In this document: positions 1 to 5,973 of the stretch, one piece after another
Numbering within the stretch: position 1 is the stretch's first letter
Layout: the number at the start of each line of letters is the position of its first letter
Source: 66-474 sp051962095
GTDB taxonomy: Bacteria > Pseudomonadota > Gammaproteobacteria > Xanthomonadales > Rhodanobacteraceae
Reading direction: 5' to 3'
DNA: 11,584 bases
Assembly: GCA_051962095.1 (NCBI GenBank)
Contig: JBQCCP010000097.1
Span: 1-11,584, forward strand
The notes under the pieces: model-generated
The model's database searches: none
What the model saw: the letters and a program-made list of their open reading frames with translations, nothing else
What the model was told of the DNA's origin: nothing
Made by a program: the position numbers and the translations under genes

Positions 1-75
1 GATCCCGCGATGAGGGATGGACAGCCGGTGGCCAGCGTCGTGCGCCGCCGGATCGACTTCAAGTTTGGTGGGTGA
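1..75 (+). CDS. C-terminal end of a TonB-like energy transducer (5' partial)
   Basis: Read in frame from base 1, this gives 24 codons and a TGA at 73-75. The peptide contains PAMRDGQPVASVV followed by RRRIDFKFGG. This matches the last strands of the TonB C-terminal domain (typically F-x-PA-x-x-DG-x-PV, then a basic/hydrophobic strand ending near I-x-F). TonB proteins span the periplasm and pass proton-motive-force energy from ExbB/ExbD to outer-membrane receptors; in Xanthomonadales, stand-alone TonB-domain proteins are common. Only the tail is visible, so which TonB paralogue it is, or whether it is another protein carrying this domain, cannot be told. The stop codon forms the base of a stem-loop (73-105). 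The call rests on a short motif and is moderately sure. Confidence 0.62.
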   Translation, partial: DPAMRDGQPVASVVRRRIDFKFGG

Positions 76-105
76 AATCCAGTCCGCGCAGCGGACTGGA
101 TTTCA
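73..105 (+). terminator. Perfect 15-bp stem-loop starting at the stop codon
   Basis: Bases 73-87 pair perfectly with 91-105 around a 3-base loop (GCA). The stem reads TGAAATCCAGTCCGC on the left arm, and its first three bases are the stop codon of the upstream gene. No run of T follows, so classical intrinsic termination is uncertain; a 3'-end stabilising hairpin or a REP-like palindrome is equally possible. The stem-loop itself is certain from sequence; its role is inferred. Confidence 0.45.
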
Positions 106-110
106 GGCGC

Positions 111-325
111 GGCATGGATGCCGCGCCGGTGAAACCGCCCATGGACGGTTGCCCGCCTGGTATTTTGCTTGCGGCGTTTGCGCGATGCCGGGGGCCTCGC
201 GCGCCGCTGCGAACGCCCGGCCAGGGATGGACGGGCCGGCGCAACGCACCATGGACGGCTGCTCGCTTGATACTTTTGTTGCGCCGTTTGCGCGGCGCCA
301 AGGCATCGCGCGTGGTTTTGAACGA
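111..325. repeat. Two tandem imperfect copies of a ~105-bp unit (110-bp period)
   Basis: Unit A (about 111-215) and unit B (about 221-325) align with a constant 110-base offset. The best block is 141-189 against 251-299, which by eye is 39 of 49 identical. Both begin with an ATGGACGG core and share a TTTTG-GCG-CGTTTGCGCG stretch. Similarity continues upstream over the GCCGG region and, after a one-base gap, downstream to a shared GAACG. Related GGATGGAC / CATGGATG words occur at about 14 and 113. All reading frames here are short and arginine/proline-rich, as expected from noncoding GC-rich DNA. It looks like a degenerate intergenic repeat. No gene is supported between 76 and 491. Confidence 0.7.
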
Positions 326-330
326 TCGAA

Positions 331-376
331 CGTGCGGGTTGGGCTGAACCGGCGCTTCTGCCGGTGAAGCCCGACG
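331..376 (+). repeat. REP-like palindrome, copy 1
   Basis: Stem 338-345 pairs with 368-375 (GTTGGGCT with AGCCCGAC, one G-U). A GA/GA tandem mismatch follows, then 348-353 pairs with 360-365, closing a 6-base loop. The copy starts CGTGCGGGTTGGGCTGA and ends GAAGCCCGACG. Its reverse-complement relative lies at 391-435. The head GGTTGGGCTGA with tail GAAGCCCAACG resembles the abundant intergenic palindromes of many gammaproteobacteria; that family link comes from memory, while the pairing is seen directly. Confidence 0.65.
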
Positions 377-385
377 CGACGCAGC

Positions 386-428
386 GAAAACGTTGGGCTT
401 CCGCCGATGAAACCGGCGTCAGCCCAAC
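386..428 (-). terminator. Possible intrinsic terminator of the serine hydrolase gene
   Basis: Reading leftward from the stop codon of the minus-strand hydrolase (492), the GC-rich hairpin 428-392 is reached after about 63 bases. It is followed on that strand by GTTTTCG, a short T run. The hairpin is the same one listed as REP-like copy 2, so it may serve as a terminator secondarily. The T run is short, so efficiency is doubtful. Confidence 0.4.
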
Positions 429-435
429 CTATACG
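391..435 (-). repeat. REP-like palindrome, copy 2 (inverted relative of copy 1)
   Basis: On the minus strand this begins CGTATAGGTTGGGCTGA and ends GGAAGCCCAACG, aligning with copy 1 along its whole length. The stem is 392-399 with 421-428 (GTTGGGCT / AGCCCAAC, perfect). A 2x2 internal mismatch follows, then 402-406 pairs with 414-418 around a 7-base loop. The two copies in opposite orientation, 14 bases apart, form a BIME-like doublet. Confidence 0.65.
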
Positions 436-491
436 CTATGCCGCCGATCGTTGTGGGCGAATGGTGCGCGGCGCGATACCACGTTCCTGCA

Positions 492-1787
492 TCAGTGCTT
501 GCGCTTGGCGCGCCGCGTGTGCCGCGGCTTCGCCCGCGCCGGATGCTCGGGACGATCGAGTTCCGCCCAGTCCTGGTGCGGCAGGCCCAGCAACGCGTCC
601 AGCAATTCCGGCATCAGGCCGGCCGGCGTATTGCTCTCGCAATTCCACAGCACCACGACACCGGCGTGGTACTTCGGGAAGAATCCGATCATCGAGCGAT
701 AGCCCTGCACCGCGCCCGCGTGGAAGATCAGCGTCTGGCCCGCGTAGTCGTACACGCGCCAGCCCAACGCATAGGATGCATCCTTGACGCGCGCGCGGCG
801 CCAGTTGGAAAACATCCGCTCGCTCGGCGTCGCGATCACCGGCGCGTGCAGCACTTCCAGCAGCGAATCGGGCAGCACCATCGGCCGGCCGCCCATCTGC
901 GCGATCAGCCACTGCTCCATGTCGCGGATGCTGGCGTTGACGCCGGCCGCGGGGGGTACGTAGAAATTCTCGTTGGGTTCGTAGGCGACCCACTCCCTGC
1001 CGTGCCGGTAGTGAGGGCGCGCCCAACTGTGGCTGCCCTCCAGTCCGTCGCGCCCGTAGCTGGCGGTGGTCATGCCCAGCGGCAGGAACAGGTAGCGGTC
1101 GACCAGCTGGATGAAGAACTGTCCGGTCTGGGCGTGGATCACGTCGCCGATCAGCGAGAACGCGATGTTCTGGTAGCCGTAGCAACTGCCGGGATCGCAG
1201 GTCATCGGCACGGTCGCGAGCTTGCGCTCGAGTTCCTGGTACGACACCCCGCTCGAAAGCAGGTTGTCGTAGGCGTTGTGCGGCAGCCCGATACTCTGGC
1301 TCAGGATGTCGCGCACCGTCGCTTCCTGCGAAGCGTTGGCATCACGCAACTTGAAGAACGGCAACACCGTGGCGAGCCGCGTGTCCCAGCTCAGCACGCC
1401 CTGGCGGACCAGCATTCCGGTGAGGGCGGTGGCGAACGCCTTGGACAACGACGCCAGCCGGAACACCGTATTCGGTTCGACCCTGGCGTCGGTATTGGCG
1501 TCGGCGTAGCCGATCGTGCGCTCGTAACGCACCTTGTCGTTGATCACGACCGCGGTCGCGAGTCCGGCGGTGCGGTTCGACGCCGCGAGCTGGTCGAGCC
1601 AGTGGTCGTAATCCTTGATCGCGGCTTCCACGCGCGCCGCAGGCAGGGTCGCCTGGTTGGTGCCCGTATGCACCACCGTCGGTTCCGGCGGCACGGGGTT
1701 GCTGTGGGTTCCGGGGGGTTGCGCGGCGAGCGCCGCGCAGGAACAAAGGAGGCAGGAAAGTGCGGTGAAGAAAGCGGATAAACGCAT
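492..1787 (-). CDS. Exported serine hydrolase, beta-lactamase (class C/EstB) family
   Basis: The product is 431 residues. Residues 1-22 form a signal peptide (basic start, hydrophobic core, AALAA before Q23), so it acts in the periplasm or is secreted. The fold of the beta-lactamase/penicillin-binding serine hydrolase family (PF00144) is shown by the nucleophile motif SLSK at 113-116, YQN at 205-207 (the YxN motif) and HAG at 356-358 in place of KTG. HxG in the third motif is usual for esterases, D-aminopeptidases and other non-AmpC members, so beta-lactam hydrolysis should not be assumed; the substrate is unknown. The length is slightly above AmpC (about 380) because of a Pro-rich spacer after the signal and a basic tail (residues 416-431, rich in Arg/Lys/His). 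The start ATG at 1787 gives a complete signal peptide; its ribosome site is weak. It is divergent from lemA. Confidence 0.9.
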   Translation of the reverse strand: MRLSAFFTALSCLLCSCAALAAQPPGTHSNPVPPEPTVVHTGTNQATLPAARVEAAIKDYDHWLDQLAASNRTAGLATAVVINDKVRYERTIGYADANTDARVEPNTVFRLASLSKAFATALTGMLVRQGVLSWDTRLATVLPFFKLRDANASQEATVRDILSQSIGLPHNAYDNLLSSGVSYQELERKLATVPMTCDPGSCYGYQNIAFSLIGDVIHAQTGQFFIQLVDRYLFLPLGMTTASYGRDGLEGSHSWARPHYRHGREWVAYEPNENFYVPPAAGVNASIRDMEQWLIAQMGGRPMVLPDSLLEVLHAPVIATPSERMFSNWRRARVKDASYALGWRVYDYAGQTLIFHAGAVQGYRSMIGFFPKYHAGVVVLWNCESNTPAGLMPELLDALLGLPHQDWAELDRPEHPARAKPRHTRRAKRKH

Positions 1788-1804
1788 GCTATACCCAAAA
1801 TTAT

Positions 1805-1822
1805 GCGATCATCCCCGATCGC
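1805..1822. promoter_or_regulatory. Inverted repeat GCGATC-N6-GATCGC, candidate operator (site 1)
   Basis: Perfect 6-bp half sites with a 6-base spacer. The site lies 118 bases upstream of the lemA start and 18 bases upstream of the divergent serine hydrolase start, where it abuts a CATAAT sequence on the minus strand (1805-1800). Both half sites and the spacer length are conserved at 2530-2547. No regulator is encoded in the window, so binding is inferred from symmetry and conservation only. Confidence 0.45.
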
Positions 1823-1939
1823 CGCATTGTTGGCCCAAAGGCAACTGACAGCATCCAGGCGTCGTCAGGACCAGAACGGGCATCCGTACCCTGACTTCTC
1901 ACCAACAGCGGCTTTGGCCGGAGCATTGAAGGAGACGAC
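1805..1939 (+). promoter_or_regulatory. Leader of lemA, related to the leader at 2530-2662 (copy A)
   Basis: Bases 1805-1834 match 2530-2559 at 23 of 30 positions. A second block starting CCAGAACGGGC lies at offset 66 in both copies (1871 and 2596). It is followed after a few changes by a shared CCCTGACTT and then a GC-GCTT region. A small hairpin ACGG-GCAT-CCGT (1876-1887) and another CGGC-TTTG-GCCG (1909-1920) can form here. The leader ends in the ribosome site of lemA (AAGGAG, 1929-1934). It may be a duplicated promoter region or a structured leader RNA. Confidence 0.6.
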
Positions 1940-2530
1940 ATGACGGGTCTGATCATCTTCCTGATCATCATCGCCATCATTGTGATTTACCTGATCGCGA
2001 TCTACAACGGTCTGGTCACTTCACGCAACGCATACAAGAATGCGTTCGCGCAGATCGACGTTCAGCTTACGCGCCGCCACGACCTGATTCCGAACCTGGT
2101 CGAGACCGCCAAAGGCTACCTCGCGCACGAACGTGAAACGCTCGAAGCCGTCACGGCCGCACGCACCGCCGCGGTGAACGGCCTGGCCGCCGCCAAGGCC
2201 AGTCCCGGCGATCCGAACGCCATGCGGCAATTGTCCGGCAGCGAAAACCAGTTGACCCAGGCGCTTGGCCGTCTGTTCGCGGTCAGCGAGGCCTACCCCG
2301 ACCTCAAGGCCAACCAGAACATGATGCAGCTTTCGGAAGAACTCACCTCGACCGAAAACCGCGTCGCGTTCGCCCGGCAGGCGTACAACGACTCTGTGAT
2401 GAACTACAACAACAAGGTGCAGGTGTTCCCGTCCTCGATGGTCGCAGGATCGTTCGGCTTCACCCCGGCCGAGCAACTGGCGATCGACGATCCGGCCAAG
2501 CGCGAAGCACCCAAGGTGTCGTTTGCATAG
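1940..2530 (+). CDS. lemA: LemA family membrane protein
   Basis: The product is 196 residues, the normal length for the family. Residues 3-21 are a single hydrophobic helix anchoring the protein with a short N-terminus outside the membrane. Then comes the LemA helical domain with its hallmark YNGLVTSRN (22-30), IDVQLTRRHDLIPNLVE (39-55) and KGYLAHE, and near the end FARQAYNDSVMNYN (144-157), VFPSS and FGF. The molecular function of LemA is not established; it is very often encoded next to HtpX-type M48 peptidases or TPM-domain proteins and is thought to act at the inner membrane with them. Here the next gene is an M48 peptidase, 126-132 bases downstream. The start is supported by AAGGAG five bases upstream of the ATG. 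The gene ends in TAG, whose last base begins the second GCGATC palindrome. Confidence 0.95.
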   Translation: MTGLIIFLIIIAIIVIYLIAIYNGLVTSRNAYKNAFAQIDVQLTRRHDLIPNLVETAKGYLAHERETLEAVTAARTAAVNGLAAAKASPGDPNAMRQLSGSENQLTQALGRLFAVSEAYPDLKANQNMMQLSEELTSTENRVAFARQAYNDSVMNYNNKVQVFPSSMVAGSFGFTPAEQLAIDDPAKREAPKVSFA

Positions 2531-2547
2531 CGATCGTCCCTGATCGC
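2530..2547. promoter_or_regulatory. Inverted repeat GCGATC-N6-GATCGC, candidate operator (site 2)
   Basis: The half sites are identical to those at 1805-1822, and the spacer is GTCCCT here against ATCCCC there. The repeat begins on the last base of the lemA stop codon. Because there is no T run after it, a terminator is less likely than a protein-binding site or RNA stem. Confidence 0.45.
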
Positions 2548-2662
2548 GGCTTCGCTGGATGCGCGGGCAAACGGATACGTTGGTGCCCATCAACACCAGA
2601 ACGGGCTTCCTGCCCTGACTTTCCACGAGAGCCGCTTCGAACGGGGCGCCCGGTAGTTGGCC
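2530..2662 (+). promoter_or_regulatory. Leader of the M48 peptidase gene, related to the lemA leader (copy B)
   Basis: This gap between lemA and the peptidase gene is 132 bases, against 152 upstream of lemA. It repeats the order of elements seen upstream of lemA: palindrome, GGCAA-containing middle, CCAGAACGGGC, CCCTGACTT and a GCTT region. The hairpin GGGC-TTCCT-GCCC (2603-2615) occupies the position of the ACGG hairpin in copy A. From the palindrome to the ATG the distances are 135 bases in copy A and 133 in copy B. No clear ribosome site precedes the peptidase start. Confidence 0.6.
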
Positions 2663-4657
2663 ATGGACTTCTTCGCCCAACAAGCCAAGGTCCGCCGCTC
2701 CAGCCGCACGCTGGTGTGGTTGTTCATCCTGGCGGTGCTCGTGATCGTGGTCGCGGTCGACCTCGTGTGCGCATTCTTCCTCGTGGGGTTCCGGCCCGGG
2801 GCGCTGCTCGGCATCACGGTGGCGGTGATCGCGGTGATCGGCCTATGTTCCGCGTACCGCGTGGCCAGCCTCGCGGGTGGCGGCGCCGCGGTCGCGCGCG
2901 AGATGAACGCCACCGAGGTGCCCGCCGATACCACCAATCCGCAATGGCAGCGGCTGCGCAACGTGATCGAGGAGGTCGCAATTGCCTCGGGCGTGCCGGT
3001 GCCGGAAATCTACGTGATGCAGAACGAGGCCGGCATCAACGCCTTCGCGGCCGGGTACACCCCCACCGACGCCGCGATCTGCGTGACGCAGGGTTGTCTC
3101 GACAAGTTGAACCGCGACGAATTGCAGGGCGTGATCGCGCACGAGTTCAGCCACGTGCTGAACGGCGACATGCGCCTCAACATTCGGCTGATGGGCCTGC
3201 TGTTCGGGATCATGGCGATATGGGTGATCGGACGTTTCCTGATGTGGGGCGGCTACTTCGGGCTGGGCGACGACGACCGGCGCAGGCGCGGCGGGGGCAG
3301 CGGACAGGTGGCGCTGGCCGGGATCGCGCTGCTCGCGGTCGGCGCGATCGGGCTGTTCTTCGGGCGGCTGATCCAGGCCGCGGTGTCGCGCTCGCGCGAA
3401 TCGCTGGCCGACGCCTCGGCGGTGCAGTTCACCAGGCAAACCACGGGGATTGCCGGTGCGCTGAAAAAGATCGCGGTGTTCGAGGAAGGTTCGGCGCTGC
3501 AGGCGCCCCGGCGCGACGAGGTGCGGCACATGCTGTTCGGCGACGCCGAAGACAGTTCGCTGTTCGCCACGCATCCGCCGATCATGGAGCGCATCAAGGC
3601 GCTGGACCCATCGTTCAAGCCCGAGGAACTGGACGCCTACGTCAAGCAGTGGCTCGCCTCGGGCGGCGACCCGGATCACATCGAACTCCACGCCACGCTG
3701 CATCCCTGGGAAAAGGCGGTGCACGAGTTCGCGAGTGCCGATGGCGACGTGGACATCCATGGCCCGTCGCCTGCCGCGACAGGCAATGCATCGGCCGGTG
3801 CGATCGGCGGCGTGATCCCGACGCGTGGGGCCGAACTCGCGATCACGGCGGCCGGTGTGGCCGCGCAGGTGGCTTCGCCCGGAACCGATGATTACCGGGC
3901 CGCCACCGACCTGCACGCGCAGATTCCGGCCGCGCTGGCCACGGCCGCGCGTGACCCGCGCGGCGCGCTGGGCGTGGTGTTCGCGCTGGCGATTTCCGAG
4001 CATCCCGACCTGCAGGCGCAACAAATCCAGTCGGTGGCGCAGGCTTTCGACGCCGCGCTGGCCGACGCGACCCGCAACCTGGTCGCCCAAGTGGCCGACC
4101 TGCATCCGATGTTGCGCCTGCCGCTGGCGCAGCTCGCCTTCCCCGCGCTGAAGCGCCGCCCGCGCCCCGAAATCGATGCGTTCGCGAAGACGCTGGACGC
4201 GCTGATCCACGCCGACGGCCGCGTCGATCTCGATGAGTATTGCCTTGCCAAACTTGTGCAGGCGCAGGTGGTCGCGGCGCTCGATCCGTCCGCGAGCTTC
4301 AAGCCCGGCACGCTGAAACTCTCGGATGCCCAGGACGAACTGCGCGATCTCGCCGCCGTGGTCGCCCACTTCGGCAACGACGACGAGGACAGTGCGCGCC
4401 GCGCCTTCCAGGCGGCGATGCAGGAGGCCCTGCCGAACGATGGCGTGATCTACGCGCTGCCCGACGATTGGCAGGCGGCGCTGGACGGCGCGCTGGAAAA
4501 GTTGTCGCGGCTGCGCCCGGAGGGCAAGCAATTGGTCGTGCAGGCGCTGACCCGCGCGATCGCCGCCGATGGCAAGGTGATCGTGGCCGAATCGGAGTTG
4601 CTGCGCGTGGCTTGCGCCACGTTGGGTTGTCCGCTGCCTCCTGTGTTGAACGGATAG
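2663..4657 (+). CDS. Membrane M48 (HtpX-like) zinc metallopeptidase with TerB-like C-terminal extension
   Basis: The product is 664 residues from ATG 2663. The start MDFFAQQAKVRR resembles usual family starts; a TTG at 2657 would add two residues. Two hydrophobic helices lie at about 17-40 and 46-65. The catalytic domain follows with HEFSH at 160-164 (zinc ligands H160 and H164, base E161) and E246 in SRSRESLADASAV as third ligand. Two more helices lie at about 172-192 and 216-236, and the HtpX-type ATHPPIMERI is near 302. Such enzymes degrade misfolded inner-membrane proteins. E. coli HtpX has about 293 residues, so the last ~320 are extra. Within them, ALIHADGRVDLDEYCLAKLV (513-532) and LTRAIAADGKVIVAESELLR (629-648) look like the ADG-x-x-x-x-E pattern of TerB-like helical domains, an assignment made by eye. 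Gene order lemA-M48 is common. Confidence 0.92.
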   Translation: MDFFAQQAKVRRSSRTLVWLFILAVLVIVVAVDLVCAFFLVGFRPGALLGITVAVIAVIGLCSAYRVASLAGGGAAVAREMNATEVPADTTNPQWQRLRNVIEEVAIASGVPVPEIYVMQNEAGINAFAAGYTPTDAAICVTQGCLDKLNRDELQGVIAHEFSHVLNGDMRLNIRLMGLLFGIMAIWVIGRFLMWGGYFGLGDDDRRRRGGGSGQVALAGIALLAVGAIGLFFGRLIQAAVSRSRESLADASAVQFTRQTTGIAGALKKIAVFEEGSALQAPRRDEVRHMLFGDAEDSSLFATHPPIMERIKALDPSFKPEELDAYVKQWLASGGDPDHIELHATLHPWEKAVHEFASADGDVDIHGPSPAATGNASAGAIGGVIPTRGAELAITAAGVAAQVASPGTDDYRAATDLHAQIPAALATAARDPRGALGVVFALAISEHPDLQAQQIQSVAQAFDAALADATRNLVAQVADLHPMLRLPLAQLAFPALKRRPRPEIDAFAKTLDALIHADGRVDLDEYCLAKLVQAQVVAALDPSASFKPGTLKLSDAQDELRDLAAVVAHFGNDDEDSARRAFQAAMQEALPNDGVIYALPDDWQAALDGALEKLSRLRPEGKQLVVQALTRAIAADGKVIVAESELLRVACATLGCPLPPVLNG

Positions 4658-4671
4658 CCCGTGATCACCAC

Positions 4672-5970
4672 ATGGCCGCGAATCCGACAACGGCTGCTTC
4701 GAATGTGGTGCCTGCGGCACGCCTGACGGTCGCGTTGTCGGCGCTGGCCTTCTTCTGCGTGCTGGCCGCGTACTACGTGATCCGGCCGGTGCGCGACCAA
4801 TTGGCCGGCGCCACGGGTTCGGTCGCGTTGCCGTGGTTCTTCGCCGGCACCTTCGTGGCGACGCTCGCGATCGCGCCGGTGTTCGGCTGGTTTTCCGCGC
4901 GGTTGCCGCGACGTGCCTTGCTCGCCTGCAGCTACGGTTTCTTCATCGCGTGCCTCGTCGCGTTCGTGCCGCTGTTCGCGCAGCAGGCGCGGATCGGCGC
5001 ACGCGCGCTCGGGATCGGTTTCTTCATCTGGGTCAGCGTGTTCAACCTGTTCGTGGTGTCGCTGTTCTGGAGCCTGATGGCGGACGTCTTCGACAGCGAA
5101 CGCGCGCGGCGGGTGTTTCCGTTGATCGCGCTGGGCGGCGCACTGGGCGCGCTGGCCGGTCCGGCGTTGACGTCGCTGCTGGCCGAACGGATCGGGGTGG
5201 CGCCGCTGCTTGCGGTGTCGGCATCGTTGTTGCTGATCGCGCTCGGGCTGATGCTGCATCTGTCGGCGCAGGGTTCCGCGCGGGCTGCATCCGGACCCAT
5301 CGGCGGCGCGATGCTGGCCGGCCTGCGCGCGACCTTCGCCGATCCGTTCCTCAGGCTGATGGCCTTGTTGATGTTGTGTTCCGACGGCGTCGGCACGCTC
5401 GCCTACGCGCTGGTTGCCGACTACGCGAAGGCGCACTTCGCGGATGCCGCCGCGCGCACCGTGTTCTACGGGCACATCGACCTCGCGGTGAACCTCGCGC
5501 AGATGGCCTTGCAGGTCGGCCTGACGCGCTGGATGCTCGCGCGCTTCGGCGTGGTCTCCGGGCTGGTGTTGCCGGCCATCGTCAACGTGGCGATGCTGCT
5601 CGCGGTCGCGCTGTTCGGCGCGGCCCATTTCGGCGTCGCCGGATTCTCGCTGGCGCTGGTCCCCCTGATGCTGGTGGTGACGCGCAGCTTCGCGTACGGC
5701 GTCACCAAGCCGGCGTCGGACGCGCTGTACACCCGCGCCGCGCGGGAGATCCGCTACAAGGGCAAGAATTTCGTCGAGACGGCGGTGTGGCGTTTCGGCG
5801 ATGTCGCGATCGCCAGCGCGCTGCAGGGCCTGCGCGTGTTGGGCGCGACGCTCGGCGGGATCGGATTGGCGTCGGCCGCGTTCGCGGGACTCGCAGGCTG
5901 GTTCGGCTGGCGCGCGGTGGTGGCGAGCCGGCCCGGCGCGCGAATGCAGCGAGCCGGCGCGGACGGGTGA
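4672..5970 (+). CDS. 12-helix MFS-type transporter resembling ATP/ADP (NTP) antiporters
   Basis: The product is 432 residues with about 12 hydrophobic helices. Motifs recalling the ATP:ADP antiporter/TLC-like MFS group are YYVIRPVRDQLAG near the end of helix 1 (34-46), WSLMADVFDSERARRVFP (133-150) with the following Gly-rich helix, and YKGKNFVETAVWRFGD (362-377) near helix 11. Bacterial members outside obligate intracellular species are mostly uncharacterised; nucleotide exchange should not be assumed. ATG 4672 is 14 bases after the peptidase stop, so the gene is probably co-transcribed and perhaps translationally coupled; no clear ribosome site is seen. The ATG gives a short polar N-terminus before helix 1. 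The long open frame upstream of it is antisense-like spill-over inside the peptidase gene. The gene is convergent with the acpH-like gene with 3 bases between stops. The transporter call is firm and the substrate is unknown. Confidence 0.85.
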   Translation: MAANPTTAASNVVPAARLTVALSALAFFCVLAAYYVIRPVRDQLAGATGSVALPWFFAGTFVATLAIAPVFGWFSARLPRRALLACSYGFFIACLVAFVPLFAQQARIGARALGIGFFIWVSVFNLFVVSLFWSLMADVFDSERARRVFPLIALGGALGALAGPALTSLLAERIGVAPLLAVSASLLLIALGLMLHLSAQGSARAASGPIGGAMLAGLRATFADPFLRLMALLMLCSDGVGTLAYALVADYAKAHFADAAARTVFYGHIDLAVNLAQMALQVGLTRWMLARFGVVSGLVLPAIVNVAMLLAVALFGAAHFGVAGFSLALVPLMLVVTRSFAYGVTKPASDALYTRAAREIRYKGKNFVETAVWRFGDVAIASALQGLRVLGATLGGIGLASAAFAGLAGWFGWRAVVASRPGARMQRAGADG

Positions 5971-5973
5971 CGT

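Noticed and set aside
111..325. CRISPR array
   Set aside because: Only two diverged ~105-bp units with a 110-bp period. There are no short identical repeats with unique spacers and no cas genes.
59..347. Short overlapping open frames across the tandem repeats (67-116 codons)
   Set aside because: Frames exist on both strands with Arg/Pro-rich translation and no domain. The repeat structure explains the region better than a gene.
438..1781. A 447-codon open frame on the plus strand opposite the serine hydrolase
   Set aside because: It is antisense to a gene with clear signal peptide and catalytic motifs. It is rich in Arg, Val and His with no recognisable domain, as expected in high-GC DNA.
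1788..1830. Sigma70 promoter for the serine hydrolase using CATAAT (1805-1800, minus strand)
   Set aside because: No acceptable -35 hexamer is found at 16-18 bases, and the implied 5' UTR is only a few bases. It is kept only as a remark, not as a feature.
2843..4720. A 625-codon open frame on the minus strand opposite the M48 peptidase
   Set aside because: Its composition (Arg, Gln, His, Gly-rich) is that of a codon-bias shadow. The plus strand carries HExxH and membrane helices.
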